Assembly: GCF_020520425.1 (NCBI RefSeq)
Contig: NC_079490.1
Coordinates: 7,564,001 to 7,628,000 of the forward strand
Length of the DNA stretch: 64,000 bases
Direction: 5' to 3'
Source: Spinacia oleracea
Lineage: Eukaryota; Streptophyta; Magnoliopsida; Caryophyllales; Amaranthaceae
Made by a program: the position numbers and the translations under genes. The notes beneath the pieces are model-generated. The model searched no databases. It saw nothing but the letters and a program-made list of their open reading frames with translations, and had not been told where the DNA came from. Shown here in pieces: positions 46,701 to 60,065 of this stretch. The first letter of the stretch is position 1. Every line of letters starts with the position of its first letter.

Positions 46701-49700
46701 GATACAATTAGCTGGGACTTTCTTTAAGAGATGCTCACTGCTTTAAAATTCCTACTCCTTTTATTCAGAAGATTATGGTTTGTGTACGGTCTCCAAAATT
46801 TTCCCCTGTTAATCAATGGCACTATGCATGAGTTCTTTTCCTCTGGTAGAGGGTTGAGACAAGGGGATCATCTCTTCCCCCCTACTGTTTGTGATATGTA
46901 TGGAATACTTGTCCAGAGTTCTCTCTGAAGTATGCAAGCTCCCAAATTTGAAGTTCCATCCCCGTTGTTCGTCTTTGAAACTCCCTCATATGGGTTTTGC
47001 AGACGACATCATACTATGCAGCAAGGGAGATGTAAACTCTATATATATGCTCTTTGCAGGGGTGTAATTTTTTTTCAGATAGCTTTGGTCTACAAGCTAA
47101 CCCTCAGAAGTCTGCAATATATTTTATCTGGAATGAAGGATGCCGATGTTCCGAAGGTTTTTAATATCTAGGGTTTCAGTAGGGGTAGCATGCCCTTTAG
47201 ATATTTAGGCATACCCATCTGTTCAAATAAAATCAACACGGCTGAATGTGAACACTTGGTTGACAGAATGACAGCTAGAATTAGAATTTGGAGTACTCGA
47301 AACATCTCTTACACTGGCAGAATTCAACTGATTAACTCAGTTTTGATTAGCATCCATATTTATTGGTTTCAACTGATTTCAAGTGGATAAATAGTGTGTA
47401 CATAAAAAGACGAGGATTGGTGGGAGTATCAGCCTGCTGGTGTTGGAAAAGGGTGTGATGTTAAAAACCAGATCAAGGTGCAGTTTACTGATAACCAGTT
47501 TCAACAACTGTAATTCTCAATTCAGAAGATCTATAAGGTTATTGTGGGTGATATGGAGCCTATTAACTGGACATCTATGGTATGGCAGAGGCTTGGAGAG
47601 TTCCTAAGCACAGAGTTATTACTTGGTTAGCAATGATGGGGAGACTGAAAACAAGAGAAAGATTATACATGTTTGGTATCAGTTTGGAGCAGAATTGTGC
47701 CATTTGTGATGCTCATGTTGAAACTCATCAACACTTATTTTTTGATTGTGTCTATAGTCAGAGATGCCTGTATGAGTTATTGCGATGGGTTGGAATAAGA
47801 GCCCGTCCTGTCACTCTAGCAGGTGTGTTGAACTGGATTTCAAACAGAAGCAAGATTAGCTATTTCAGGAAAGGAGTTGCCTCTACAGTTGTGCTAGCCA
47901 CTGTGTATAATATTTGGCTAGTAAGGAATGATTCTCATTGGAATTATAAAGTAATCTGTATAGATAAATGTATAAAGAATGTTAAAAGGGGAGTATTGGG
48001 TAGATTTACTAGTATAGTTCCTAGAAAGATAAGGGACGTGGATCATAATTGGTTATGCAGCCTTAGAGCTTAAGTGTTGCTTTAGGCAGTCTGTTGCCTA
48101 TTGGTGTTGATCTTGTCTGTTGCAAGGTCTGTAGGTTGTTTTTTGGTTCTTTTTTTTGCAATATAATTCCTCTTGCTTATCAAAAAAAAAAATGTCAGAG
48201 AAATCTCACAGTAGTTAAAGATTGAGCTAAATGAGCTTAAAAAGAGTGTGAGAGGAAGGGTCTGAGATTTAAAATGCTAGTTAACAGCAACTCCTATGGA
48301 ATTTTGGGACATCAATGATTAAACCCTCAACTCTAACTAATGACTGACATGGAATCTTTCTTTGAAATGCTTTCATTGAGGAAGAGGGTCAGTTATGTTT
48401 TACGGAGTAATTGCCAAGAAGACCTTTGAAAGGTAAAGGTAGTGAGCGCTGAAGATACTTTCCCCTTTTTTCATTATAGTTACGTTTCTTAAGTTTGTTA
48501 TCTTCTTAATCAGTATGCCTTGAAGTTATACTAAAGATATCAAGTCAGGCATTTTTCTTGTATTTTCTAAGTAGAAGTTTAAGTAGTTAGGTAACAATTT
48601 CTCATAGTTTACTTCTTTTGTTTGGTCCTTAACATTTCTGAATTCTGACCTCAGTTTTATGGCACTCCTTGCATCCTAGCACAGAGGTTCTCTGGGATTT
48701 GGCGAAGAAGCACTGCAGTCTCTTCCCGGGAACGTTGGATCTCAGGTCTTATTTGGTTATTGCAAGTTCCAATTTCTTCATTGTTGAGTCATTGAATTTC
48801 TAATGCTATATGGATATAATTTGTCACCATATACCGATAGAACTATAGAAGGAAAGAGATATCACAATGAAAATTCTATATGCAGGACGTCAATGATGTG
48901 CTTACTGCCATAGACCATGTTATCGGCTTGAAGCTGGCTGACCCTCCTAGAATTGCTGTGTTTGGTGGTTCCCATGGTGGCTTTTTGAGTGCCCACCTTA
49001 TTGGTCAGGTATATGGCAGGTTTATTTCTTTTGGGCTTTAATGACATTCATTATTGATCACATGCATCTCTTAATGGGGCCTCTCTTTGGCTTTCCATTT
49101 CCGTCTTTCATAACCTTAACTCATGTAATCTGCTATTTCTCTTTCTTTCATGCTATCTGTAATGTTAGCAGAAATGCTAATTTCTTCTTTAAAACTCAAA
49201 ATAATTATTGTCCACTTTCCATTGTTTCTTAAAGGAAGTAGTACTGCAGAAATGGAATTAAAAGAAAAGGATAACACATGCTGCAATAAGAATGAGAAAT
49301 ATTATATAAAAAACGAAAGCAACATGACATTAAAATCGTCAGTGGATGGAGAATTTAGGAACCTTCTTTAGAAAAGGGAACACTTGTTCATTGTGTTTTA
49401 ACTTTTGTGTACCAATTGGCCAATTTGACATGATCACTGAGCACTTGAATGAGGATTACTGTCTCAAAGATTTCTTTTGTTGCAGGCCCCCGATATGTTT
49501 TCTGTAGCAGCAATCTGGAATCCTGTTTGTAATCTTGCATTGATGGTTGGAACTACTGATATCCCTGATTGGTGCTTTGTAAATTCTTATGGAAGTGATG
49601 GTAAAACCGACTTTACAGAAGCACCATCTAAGGAAAATCTGAATGTCTTTTATGACAAGTCCCCTATCTCGCATGTCCATAAGGTATACAAGTATTTCAC

Positions 49701-50671
49701 AACTGCTGATCTTATGCATCTGGATTTTTCTTGTAACTATTGTTGAATTTCCATGCTAAGAGTATTTCTGATATTCAGTACCTCTTTGCTGTTACTTTAT
49801 GCATGCACCTCTAAACAAGACATGAAAATAGCCGAGCTGTCTGTGAACTTTGCAGGTCAAAGCACCTACGCTGTTTCTTTTAGGCGCCCAGGATCTTCGA
49901 GTTCCAGTTCCTGATGGATTGCAGGTGACTTGGTTTCTTCTACCAACTACAGTCTTTTTATTAGATTCCTACACCATGTGTTTATAATTTTACATGCCGC
50001 TTTCTGGTCTCTCAAGGGTAAGAAAAATATGTATTACAGTATTAGTGATGGTTACGTATCACAAAAACTAGTTGAATGCACAACGAAACTGCCTAAACAA
50101 GACTTCTTGAACAGAAAACAACCAGAGACAATGAATCACTACAAAAAATATTTCAGTAAATAAAATACGGCACAATTTTATAATTAGCAGTTCTTGGTAG
50201 GTTGACTGTAAACTATCCTTACCTTCAGCTTTAACTGGACAAAGCACCCATTTTTGCTGGCCCTGAAACCATTGTCCTACACTCCTGTTGGAAGTGAATG
50301 GTGTACTGGTTTAAGTTTGTAAAGGTTGAAGTATTTGGTAATTTGGTGTGTTTGATCTCTTATTATGCTGTGAATTGACTTCATTATGCTAATTCTATGC
50401 TAGTATGCGCGTGCATTAAAGGAGAGAGGAATTGAGGTTAAGGTAATTATGTTTCCTGAGGATGTACACGAGATATCCAGGTAAAATGTTCGTTTATCAG
50501 CAGGCTACGTTAAAATTTTCCCTTGTATATATAATTCCTGAAAGTCTGAAACCATGAACTTCTGCTCAAATGTTTTATGTTATTCCTTTCGGTTCATTTT
50601 GCTGCAGGCCTCAATCTGAAGTTGAGAGCTTTCTTAATATTGCAATGTGGTTCAAGAAGTATTGTCAGTAA
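37737..50671 (+). CDS. AARE: Acylamino-acid-releasing enzyme (acylaminoacyl-peptidase, S9C)
   Basis: Seventeen exons: 37737-37824, 37990-38299, 38488-38712, 38812-39030, 39153-39228, 40069-40207, 42415-42556, 42647-42729, 42813-42934, 43040-43118, 43388-43562, 48685-48745, 48886-49008, 49486-49683, 49856-49924, 50404-50480 and 50608-50671. Lengths sum to 2,250 nt, that is 749 residues, close to the plant enzyme (about 764). The N-terminal part is a beta-propeller ([13 protein letters not shown]); the C-terminal part is an alpha/beta hydrolase: AVLHGGPH oxyanion region, Ser 602 in GGSHGG, Asp 693 in GAQDLRVP and His 725 in DVHEIS. It removes N-acylated residues from peptides and acts on oxidised proteins in cytosol and plastid. 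Introns 6 and 11 are swollen by insertions, but all splice sites and the triad are intact. Confidence 0.93.
40854..41023 (-). other. Coding-like antisense stretch in AARE intron 6
   Basis: On -, an open frame reads [19 protein letters not shown] and then [17 protein letters not shown] before a stop. Composition looks protein-like, but I do not recognise a family. It stops where the MITE-like block at 41024 begins, so it may be a captured or retroposed gene fragment. Confidence 0.25.
41024..41500. mobile_element. MITE-like block rich in CGTTACGTAACGG palindromes (intron 6 of AARE)
   Basis: Begins CATAGATAAAAAACGCGG, the same start as the MITE at 44039, and is full of GTAACGG/CCGTTAC words on both strands toward each end with an AT-rich centre. 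The right border and TSD were not found, so the end given is approximate. Confidence 0.55.
41628..41647 (+). repeat. Run of 20 G in AARE intron 6
   Basis: An uninterrupted G run on the sense strand of the AARE pre-mRNA. It could fold as a G-quadruplex, and its length is prone to sequencing error. Confidence 0.85.
43654..48190 (+). mobile_element. L1-type LINE inserted in AARE intron 11
   Basis: Flanked by near-identical 15-bp duplications AATGTC(T/A)GAGAAATC (43639-43653 and 48191-48205), with an A tail (48182-48190) at its 3' end. ORF1 starts at 43734 ([13 protein letters not shown]) and includes a CCHC knuckle ([14 protein letters not shown], about 45195-45240). The endonuclease starts near 45510 ([26 protein letters not shown]). 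RT blocks are [14 protein letters not shown] (about 46685-46727), GRGLRQGD (about 46850) and FADDIIL (about 46995). A zinc-binding C-terminal domain (CAICDAH...HLFFDC) is at 47580-47960. It has several frame breaks and stops (ORF2 falls into at least five separate open pieces), so it is dead. It lies in the sense orientation of AARE. Confidence 0.9.
44039..44541. mobile_element. Mutator-type MITE, 503 bp, nested in the LINE
   Basis: Flanked by a perfect 9-bp duplication GAGTTCAGG (44030-44038 and 44542-44550). The left end CATAGATAAAAAATGCGG and the reverse complement of the right end (ATGGTGTAAAAACTCGCC) form a weak inverted repeat. The interior has no transposase. The 9-bp target and the LINE sequence continuing on both sides make it a separate, later insertion. 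Confidence 0.8.
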
Positions 50672-51643
50672 TAGGTCAAGTGCCATTCTCATGAAGAGAG
50701 ATGCTTCACAGAAGATGTCAGTGTGAACCGGATTTCCGCTGTTGAAGTTGCAAAGATCTGGGATTGTTCATTTCTTTCAAACAATAGCAAAGTAATTAAG
50801 ATTTATAACAATATCATATTCAAAGGGGAAATTTACATGGCGATCTTATGGTTCATGCGGTTTAATCTTCTATTATTATTATTTACGAATTTTTAATGAC
50901 CTTACTTTTTAGTGGCGCGCTAAACCCCGCCTCATTAATACTTAACCGCCCTATTAAATGTCCTAAATACCCCTCCTTATATTTAACCCATTCAACTTTT
51001 TACCAACTTTTACCCCATTTCCCCTCTTCTACAGTTTTTACCCATCTTCAACCCTCCTTCAACCATCAACTCCAAACAGAATCTGGCTGGTCGAAACCCA
51101 GATTCCGGCTAAAAATCCGGCGGTTTCCAAGATTTTCGGTCCATCCTTCTCCCTTCCCTGCAAAGTCGACAATCCACCTATATTCCGGCATAGTCAATCG
51201 CCTGCTAGAGGGTAAGCAGAATCAATTCGGCAAGTAGAGGGCAGGAGGTGTGCGACAATAATGGACCCACCGGAGTAATTCCGCGGTGGTGGTCGGAAAG
51301 AATGGCAGCAAATAAAGGCAAGGCTCCGGAGAATCTGTACTGAATATTAGCATGTTGATTGTTAAATATCAACTTCGATGACTTTGAGTGATTCACGGAA
51401 AGTAGGAGACCATACTACTCGATAACCCACCTTTGATGAGCAAAAACAAAACTCTATTTCTCACTCTTTATCTTCAATTTAGATAATTTTTTTAAGTCAT
51501 AAAAGGCACAAATTATAAAATTAAAGGAAACCCTGAAAAGATTTGGCCTTTAATTTTACGAAAATGGACTAAATAACTTGGAATTTTGATAATTTAATGG
51601 TTGTAGAGTCTGATGTTTCTATTTGACGAATGTGCTTTCACAC
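50672..51643. other. 3' flank of AARE
   Basis: The first ~150 bases are probably 3' UTR. The rest is non-coding as far as I can tell. A 113-codon frame at 50896-51237 is Pro/Ser/Phe-rich with no recognisable domain. Confidence 0.5.
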
Positions 51644-51660
51644 TTCAATGGACAGTGTAT

Positions 51661-51848
51661 TTTTTTTAGTTCTACTACGAGTTCCTACCGCTTTCAGCGA
51701 GTGGACTAATCTCCCGATGGAATTTGCATGGGTACCTCAATGGGCAGTATCCCTCCCAGTTGAGATTTTTTCCACTCCCAAGGCTCGAACCCGAGACCTT
51801 TGTTAAGGAGCAAGAGGTCCTTAACCACTCATGCCAACCTCAATTGGT
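51661..51848 (-). mobile_element. tRNA-derived SINE
   Basis: On -, the head has a box-A-like TGGCATGAGTGGTTAAGG and, 30-odd bases on, a box-B-like GGTTCGAGCC, the two internal RNA polymerase III promoter boxes. The tail (left end on +) is a run of A (TTTTTTTT on +). It is flanked by 17-bp near-identical duplications (51644-51660 TTCAATGGACAGTGTAT; 51849-51865 TTCAATGGACAATATAT), two differences, so moderately old. Not a functional tRNA: no cloverleaf closes. Confidence 0.85.
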
Positions 51849-51865
51849 TTCAATGGACAATATAT

Positions 51866-55021
<3,156 letters not shown>

Positions 55022-55491
55022 TGCCCCCCAGACCCGGCCCATTTTGGAGTAAATGGGTGGGTTTCCAGCTGTCGGAAGTCAAAAGGGTTCCCTCTCTTTT
55101 TTCAAAAAAGAAGTTATTTTTTTGCATTGATGACAAGTGTTGGGACTTGTTGTAAGTAGTGGGAATCGTGGGTTTTGAGGGAGTCGACGCGCCTTTCTTT
55201 TTTCTTATAAATACTGGACGCGACTTCTTTTCGAACCTTTACTTTCCCTTTCTTTTCAAAAGCTCTCCATTTTCTAGTGAATCGTTGCCTTGGCATATCT
55301 TCAGATCTACGGTTTTCGGTTAGCTCTGGTCTTCGGGAACTTGCTTTGTTCGCTCTGTCGGCAAATTCCGCGTCGGAGGAAGGTAATTTGCTTGCGAGCC
55401 TTGCCCTTTTTCTTGCTTTTCCGAATCCTGCTCTTTTTCTTGCATTCTCTTCTACTCCTCCCTCTGAACCCTAGATTTAAGTTTTTCAGCC
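55022..55491 (+). other. Purine tract and leader before the antisense frames
   Basis: 55022-55031 is the polypurine tract on -. 55160-55491 looks like a 5' leader for the + strand frames: a TATA-like TATAAATA near 55206, pyrimidine-rich stretches and then ATG at 55492. This suggests that the antisense unit has its own promoter inside the element. Confidence 0.5.
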
Positions 55492-56472
55492 ATGGCCAGG
55501 GATAAGGGTAAAGGTAAGTTTGTTGGTGGTCCTTCTGAGGAGAGGAGAAATTTTCCCTCGGAGAAGGCGCGAAATTCTTCGAGGGGTTGGACCTCGGAAA
55601 AGCCGGTGAAGAAAGCATCGGCTGGTTGGGACGCCTCGAAAGATGGCGCTGTTGGGGGATCCAGTGGATCCGAGCGTGCTGCTTCTGGTAAGAAAGCTGG
55701 TTCTTCGGGTCGCCGCCAGTCTTATCCTGAGTTTCCTGTTCACTGGACTGAGGCTGATCCGAAGGGCAAGTTTGCTTCGATTTTGCATGAGACCACTAAA
55801 ATCGATGGTCCGTTGGAGAAGTCAGTGAATGGTAACTGGCTGGTGGAGGCGAAGCTGGGAGCCTATCATCGGAGAGCCGAAGAGCTGTATGGGATCCAAC
55901 ATGCCTTGGGGTATTGGTGCGAACTTCCTGATCAAGAGCGTCCTCGGGTGACTCATCCGCCGAGGGGTTTCATTTCTGTGTACACTCATCAACTGGAAAA
56001 TGGTCTCCATTTTCCTTTAGATCCATTCATTTCCGAGCTCTTGGTGTCGTACAACATCAGTTTGGCTCAACTTACGCCCAAGTCTATGCGGCACATCATC
56101 GGATTTCGGTGGGTGTGCGATTTCGTGAACTTCCCTTGTTTTGTGGCCGTCTTCAGAGACCTTCATGATCTGTCCTTCAACCACGCCTCCAAGGGTGATG
56201 GGTATGGCTGGTGGACTATTGTTAACAAGAGGTCTCGGAAGAAGGGCGAGCCTAACTACATCACCGCTTATCCGTACCTCAGTTCCGACCATAATTGGAA
56301 GACGAAATGGTTGCTCGTTCGTGTTCCCACGGATCCGAAGCATCCCAATTTCTACCGCCCTCCAAAGTGGTTTGTAACGCCCGATCTTGACATGTCGGGG
56401 GTGCCTGCTCCGGATCGGAGGCACCGACATTATGTGGACCTCCTGCAGTGGTTTCTGTGCTCGGGAGGATAA
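55492..56472 (+). CDS. Antisense frame 1 of the Tat-lineage element (plant 'putative gypsy type transposon' family)
   Basis: 326 codons on the strand opposite to pol. A Lys/Ser/Gly-rich start (residues 1-80) is followed by a globular part (LGAYHRRAEELYGIQHALGY; SVYTHQLENGLHFPLDPFI; GWWTIVNKRSRKKGEPNY) of the kind annotated in plant genomes as a gypsy-type transposon or PF04195-like protein. It is not related to gag or pol. Tat-lineage elements are known to carry such an extra antisense frame between pol and the 3' LTR; its role is unknown. Further open blocks with intron-like borders follow downstream. Confidence 0.75.
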   Translation: MARDKGKGKFVGGPSEERRNFPSEKARNSSRGWTSEKPVKKASAGWDASKDGAVGGSSGSERAASGKKAGSSGRRQSYPEFPVHWTEADPKGKFASILHETTKIDGPLEKSVNGNWLVEAKLGAYHRRAEELYGIQHALGYWCELPDQERPRVTHPPRGFISVYTHQLENGLHFPLDPFISELLVSYNISLAQLTPKSMRHIIGFRWVCDFVNFPCFVAVFRDLHDLSFNHASKGDGYGWWTIVNKRSRKKGEPNYITAYPYLSSDHNWKTKWLLVRVPTDPKHPNFYRPPKWFVTPDLDMSGVPAPDRRHRHYVDLLQWFLCSGG

Positions 56473-57345
56473 CTATAAACTGCCCGCCAACTGGCTTCCG
56501 AACCTTCATTACATTCTTCGGGAGGACATTCTTGCTTGCGCCGGTTTCAGCAGGGTTTTTGACAAGGGTAGGTTTCCTTCGGCTGGGACCGTGTTTTAGT
56601 GAGTTCGTCCTCCCTTTCCTTTTTCGGTTTACCTGACTGCTTTTCCAACTTTTTTTGCAGAGTACGGTTTCGAGCGTATCGACCCTGAGATTTTGGGCAT
56701 CTCTTTGGACTTGCGCACCATCTACGATTCGGCCCCCGAGTACAAGTTCGGGAAAGAGAATCCTCGTAATCCTCGCCTGAAGGATTACGTGTTGTCTCCC
56801 TCCGCCCTTGCCCGGCTTTCCGAAGTTCGGGCTGATCCGTGGGACTCTGCTTCTTCTCCCGAGGCTGTTCCGGTGAAGACAGTGATGCGTCCTCTCCAGA
56901 CAACTTCGGATCCGGTATGTGTTTCTAACTCCGGTTTTTGTTTCTTTTTGTTCATGTTTCGGGTTGGCCGTCAGCTAACGTCCTGGTCCTGACCCGTCTT
57001 TTTAGGGTCCTGGAACTGACGTTGCGCCGCGTGCCGTTCCTTCGGTTTCGTCCCCGGCTCGGATAGATAGCACTCTTCTGAGGAGCCGGGTACTTCGCTT
57101 TCTGTCTTAATTCTTTCCTTCTCGGTTTCTTCTGGTCCACTGACGTTTAGTCTCCTTTCTAGGATCAGAAGAAGAGGAAATGAAGTACTCTTCTAAGGTC
57201 TTCTGCGCATCCGAAGAAGGCAAAAGCGTCTCATACTTCGGAGGAGGTGTAATTTCTCTTCCTTAGTGCATTTTTCTTGTGTCTATGCTTTTATTTTTTC
57301 GAGGCTGACCTTTGGTTGCTTTTGTAGGGAACGGTTTCGGAAGAC

Positions 57346-58914
57346 ATGCCACCTCCCAAAAATCTTCTTCATTTCATGCCCTTGCCAGGGCAAAAGTTGA
57401 AGAGTGTGGTGGTTTTGGAGCCGCCGCCTGTCGATCAACCGCTCGCTGAGGAGGCTGCTATTCCTTCTCCGCTGAAGCCGATTACACCTTCTGAGGTCAT
57501 GGTCGAGGACATTACCGAAGCGTTGGAGGCGCTTGAGACTGACTCCGTTCTTGGTTTGGATGTCCCTTTCACGGCCGAAGCGGAAGACAAATCTGCTGAT
57601 GTCCCGCTTGAGGGGGAGGGTCCAGAGAAGGTGATGGTGGACCTCACTGGTCCCGATGTTGAGGTTCCAGTAGTTTCAGATGCTGAGAAGCTTACTCTTT
57701 CTGCGGATTTCGCGAAGGAGCAAGCCGAGCAACATCGGGGGACGAAGAGAGTTCGTGAGACTCTTGGCTCTACCTCTACTTCGGCCTTGGATAGACTGAT
57801 CCATGCCGATCCCTGCTCGGACGTTCTGTTGAAGCGAATTCCCGAGGAGGTGAGGGAAACGATGGCTCGGTTCGCTCGTCCATCGACCATGGGAGAGGAT
57901 CCTTCAGTCCATGCTGGCTCTATAGCTGGTCCTGAGGCTGCTAGGGAGAATCTTCTTCGGGCTAATCCTCAGTGGAGAGTTCCTGGGGCCGAGGAGAGGA
58001 ATCCTACCATGATGGCCCAGTTCTTCTTGGGTGAGGTGAGTAACTGGGTTTATGCGTTTGCTTCTTTCCTTCGTTTCCGTTGGATTTCTGTTTTAATTCG
58101 TCCCTTTTTTCAGGCCATTTATTGGTCCTCGTTTGCTGCGGAGTGCAGTACAGTGGAGGAGAGAAAGCTGAAGAAGTACCAGGAGGCTTACGCTCGTGAT
58201 ATTCCTGTCCTGGATCGGAAGGCTGATCAGATCCTGAAGGAGCTTACCGAAGTTAAGGAACTATACCTTAAGTATAGTCGCGAAGCCTGAGATTTGTCCG
58301 AGGGCATTGGTAAGGAAGTCGGTAAGCTTGCCTTCAGGGTCGAGGAAGATGCTGAAAAGATCTTCATCTTTGAGAAGGAAAAGGTAGATATGGCTGCCAA
58401 GTTCGCTGCCGAACTTAAGGCCAAAGACGAGCTTCTCAAAGATATGGAGACCAAGCTTGAGGACAAGGAATCCGAACGTGAAGAGGCAGTGACCGGGCTC
58501 CAGTGGTTCATCAAGAATCGGGAGCTGGTCCAAAGTGAGGCCAACAAGGTGCCCGTTCTTCAGCAGACAATCCGGGAGAAGGACGAGTACATTCGGCAGC
58601 TAGAGCAGAGCAGGGCCGAACTCTACACTGCTGATCAGTGTAGGGAGCAGTACTGGAATGGCATCCTGGGTGCTCGGCGAATGTTCACGAAGCATATGCC
58701 TCACTTCCCTTGGAATGAGAAGATTCCAATTTGGATGAGGGCCCAGGACCATCTGGAGGAGTGTCAGGCTCATCGTGATGAAGCCGAAGCTGAGCGCTTA
58801 AGGGTTCTTGAGGAGGCTCGGATTCGCAAGGCGGATTCCGAAGGTGATACCACTGCTGGTGGTACCTCCAAAGACGCTCCTCAGGGAGGTGGTTCTGAGG
58901 CTCCCAAGAGCTAG
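57346..58914 (+). CDS. Antisense frames 2-3 of the Tat-lineage element, acidic and coiled-coil
   Basis: Two open blocks (57346-58290 and 58294-58914). The first is acidic with an Ala/Glu-rich middle, and an intron-like segment lies near 58037-58113. The second is a long coiled coil (KAKDELLKDMETKLEDKESE) ending in a Gly/Ser-rich tail. The make-up, a conserved N-terminal domain plus a C-terminal coiled coil, matches other plant proteins of this class. The segments between the open blocks have GT...AG borders (for example ahead of 56662, 57006 and 57329), so splicing seems likely. No function can be assigned. Confidence 0.65.
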
Positions 58915-60065
58915 GGATTCGGGCAGTCGTCTTCTTCAGAGTCGGTTGGTTCCAGTTGAGGGCCTCCGAATATGTGCTTGCCTTTCCCTCTTTTGCCTCG
59001 GTGCTGCGCTGTACTTTAAATAATTTTTTGCTTTCTGTGTACTTCGGTAGGCCGATGTTTTGTCTGTTGATGGCTGCCGATTTAGCTTTAAGTCATTTTT
59101 CTTTCAATTTTTGAGGATTCCTCGGTTTGATCCGAGCTTTAGTTGGTGTAATCGTACTTGCTCCCCAAACGTTGAATAAAAATGACTTCGCTGTTTCGTT
59201 TTATCTCTTTTGCACTTCCGAAGTATTTAACTTGTTTTGGGATCCCTGGATTCTGTTTGCGTCCTCGGATCTCTTTTAGTCTTTCCGAGCTCCTCAGATC
59301 TATGGATCTGTTAAGAGACTCGTTCTTTTGTTGACTTTATCAGGGCCTTGCTGAAGAGCTTGATGGTTTTGGGGCCTTCAGGGTCTGAACATTTGTTCAG
59401 AGTCTGCTTTTGAGCTTCTTATCGTTAGTAGATATGTCTAGAGTCTGCTTTTGAGCTCACCAGATTCGTGGATCTGTTGAGTCTTCTTTTGAGCTCTTTG
59501 GAATTTGACATTAGAGTCTGCTTTTGAGCTCTCCTGATCCGTGGATCTGTTAAGAGTCTTCTTTTGAGCTCTTTATCGCTTGTAGACATGTATAGAGTCT
59601 TCTTTTGAGCTCATCAGATCCGTGGATCTGTTGAGTCTACTTTTGAGCTCTTTCAGTGTCTACTTCCGTTCTTCCGAGTTCTTGTGGTTTGGAAACCTGG
59701 GCAAGAAATCGCAAGTCTTCTCTTAGTTATTAGCTTCGGGAATCCGTGGATCTGAGCCGTACTTGCTATAACTGTATTCGAGAGACTTTGTTGCGAACGG
59801 AGTATCCCTGGGTACCGCGAATCCGGAGGTTCTGGACGGTACCTTGCGGGTCGTTTTTGAGTTAGCCATTTCTTGGGCCTTTGGAACCCAAGGAATGGCT
59901 ACTTCGGGTTGATTTTAGCTTCGGATTGATCAGATCCGAAGTTGCATGCATAAAGACATAGTGATAGAATTAAAAGACATAAGGATATGTTTAATGAAAC
60001 ACGTGGTGCCAGTGGCTTTCCTCTTTTCATTAAACGACTTACTTGGATTACAAAAGGAAGTTAGA
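58915..60065. other. Spacer between antisense frames and pol in the Tat-lineage element
   Basis: Holds the 3' ends of both convergent units. T-rich, with the tandem repeats at 59400-59650. No gene seen. Confidence 0.6.
59400..59650. repeat. Degenerate tandem repeats (GAGTCTnCTTTTGAGCTC), 7 copies
   Basis: Copies start near 59400, 59440, 59479, 59514, 59553, 59594 and 59633, at 35-41-bp spacing, alternately linked by AGATCCGTGGATCTGTT and by TTATCGnTnGTAGA spacers, so the higher-order unit is about 75-80 bp. Tandem arrays in this part of Tat elements are a known source of satellite DNA. Confidence 0.85.

Noticed and set aside
50896-51237. 113-codon frame downstream of AARE
   Set aside because: No domain, Pro/Ser/Phe-rich, no supporting splice or promoter signals.
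51661-51848. Functional tRNA gene
   Set aside because: Box A and B are present, but no cloverleaf closes and there is a long tail and TSD; it is a SINE.
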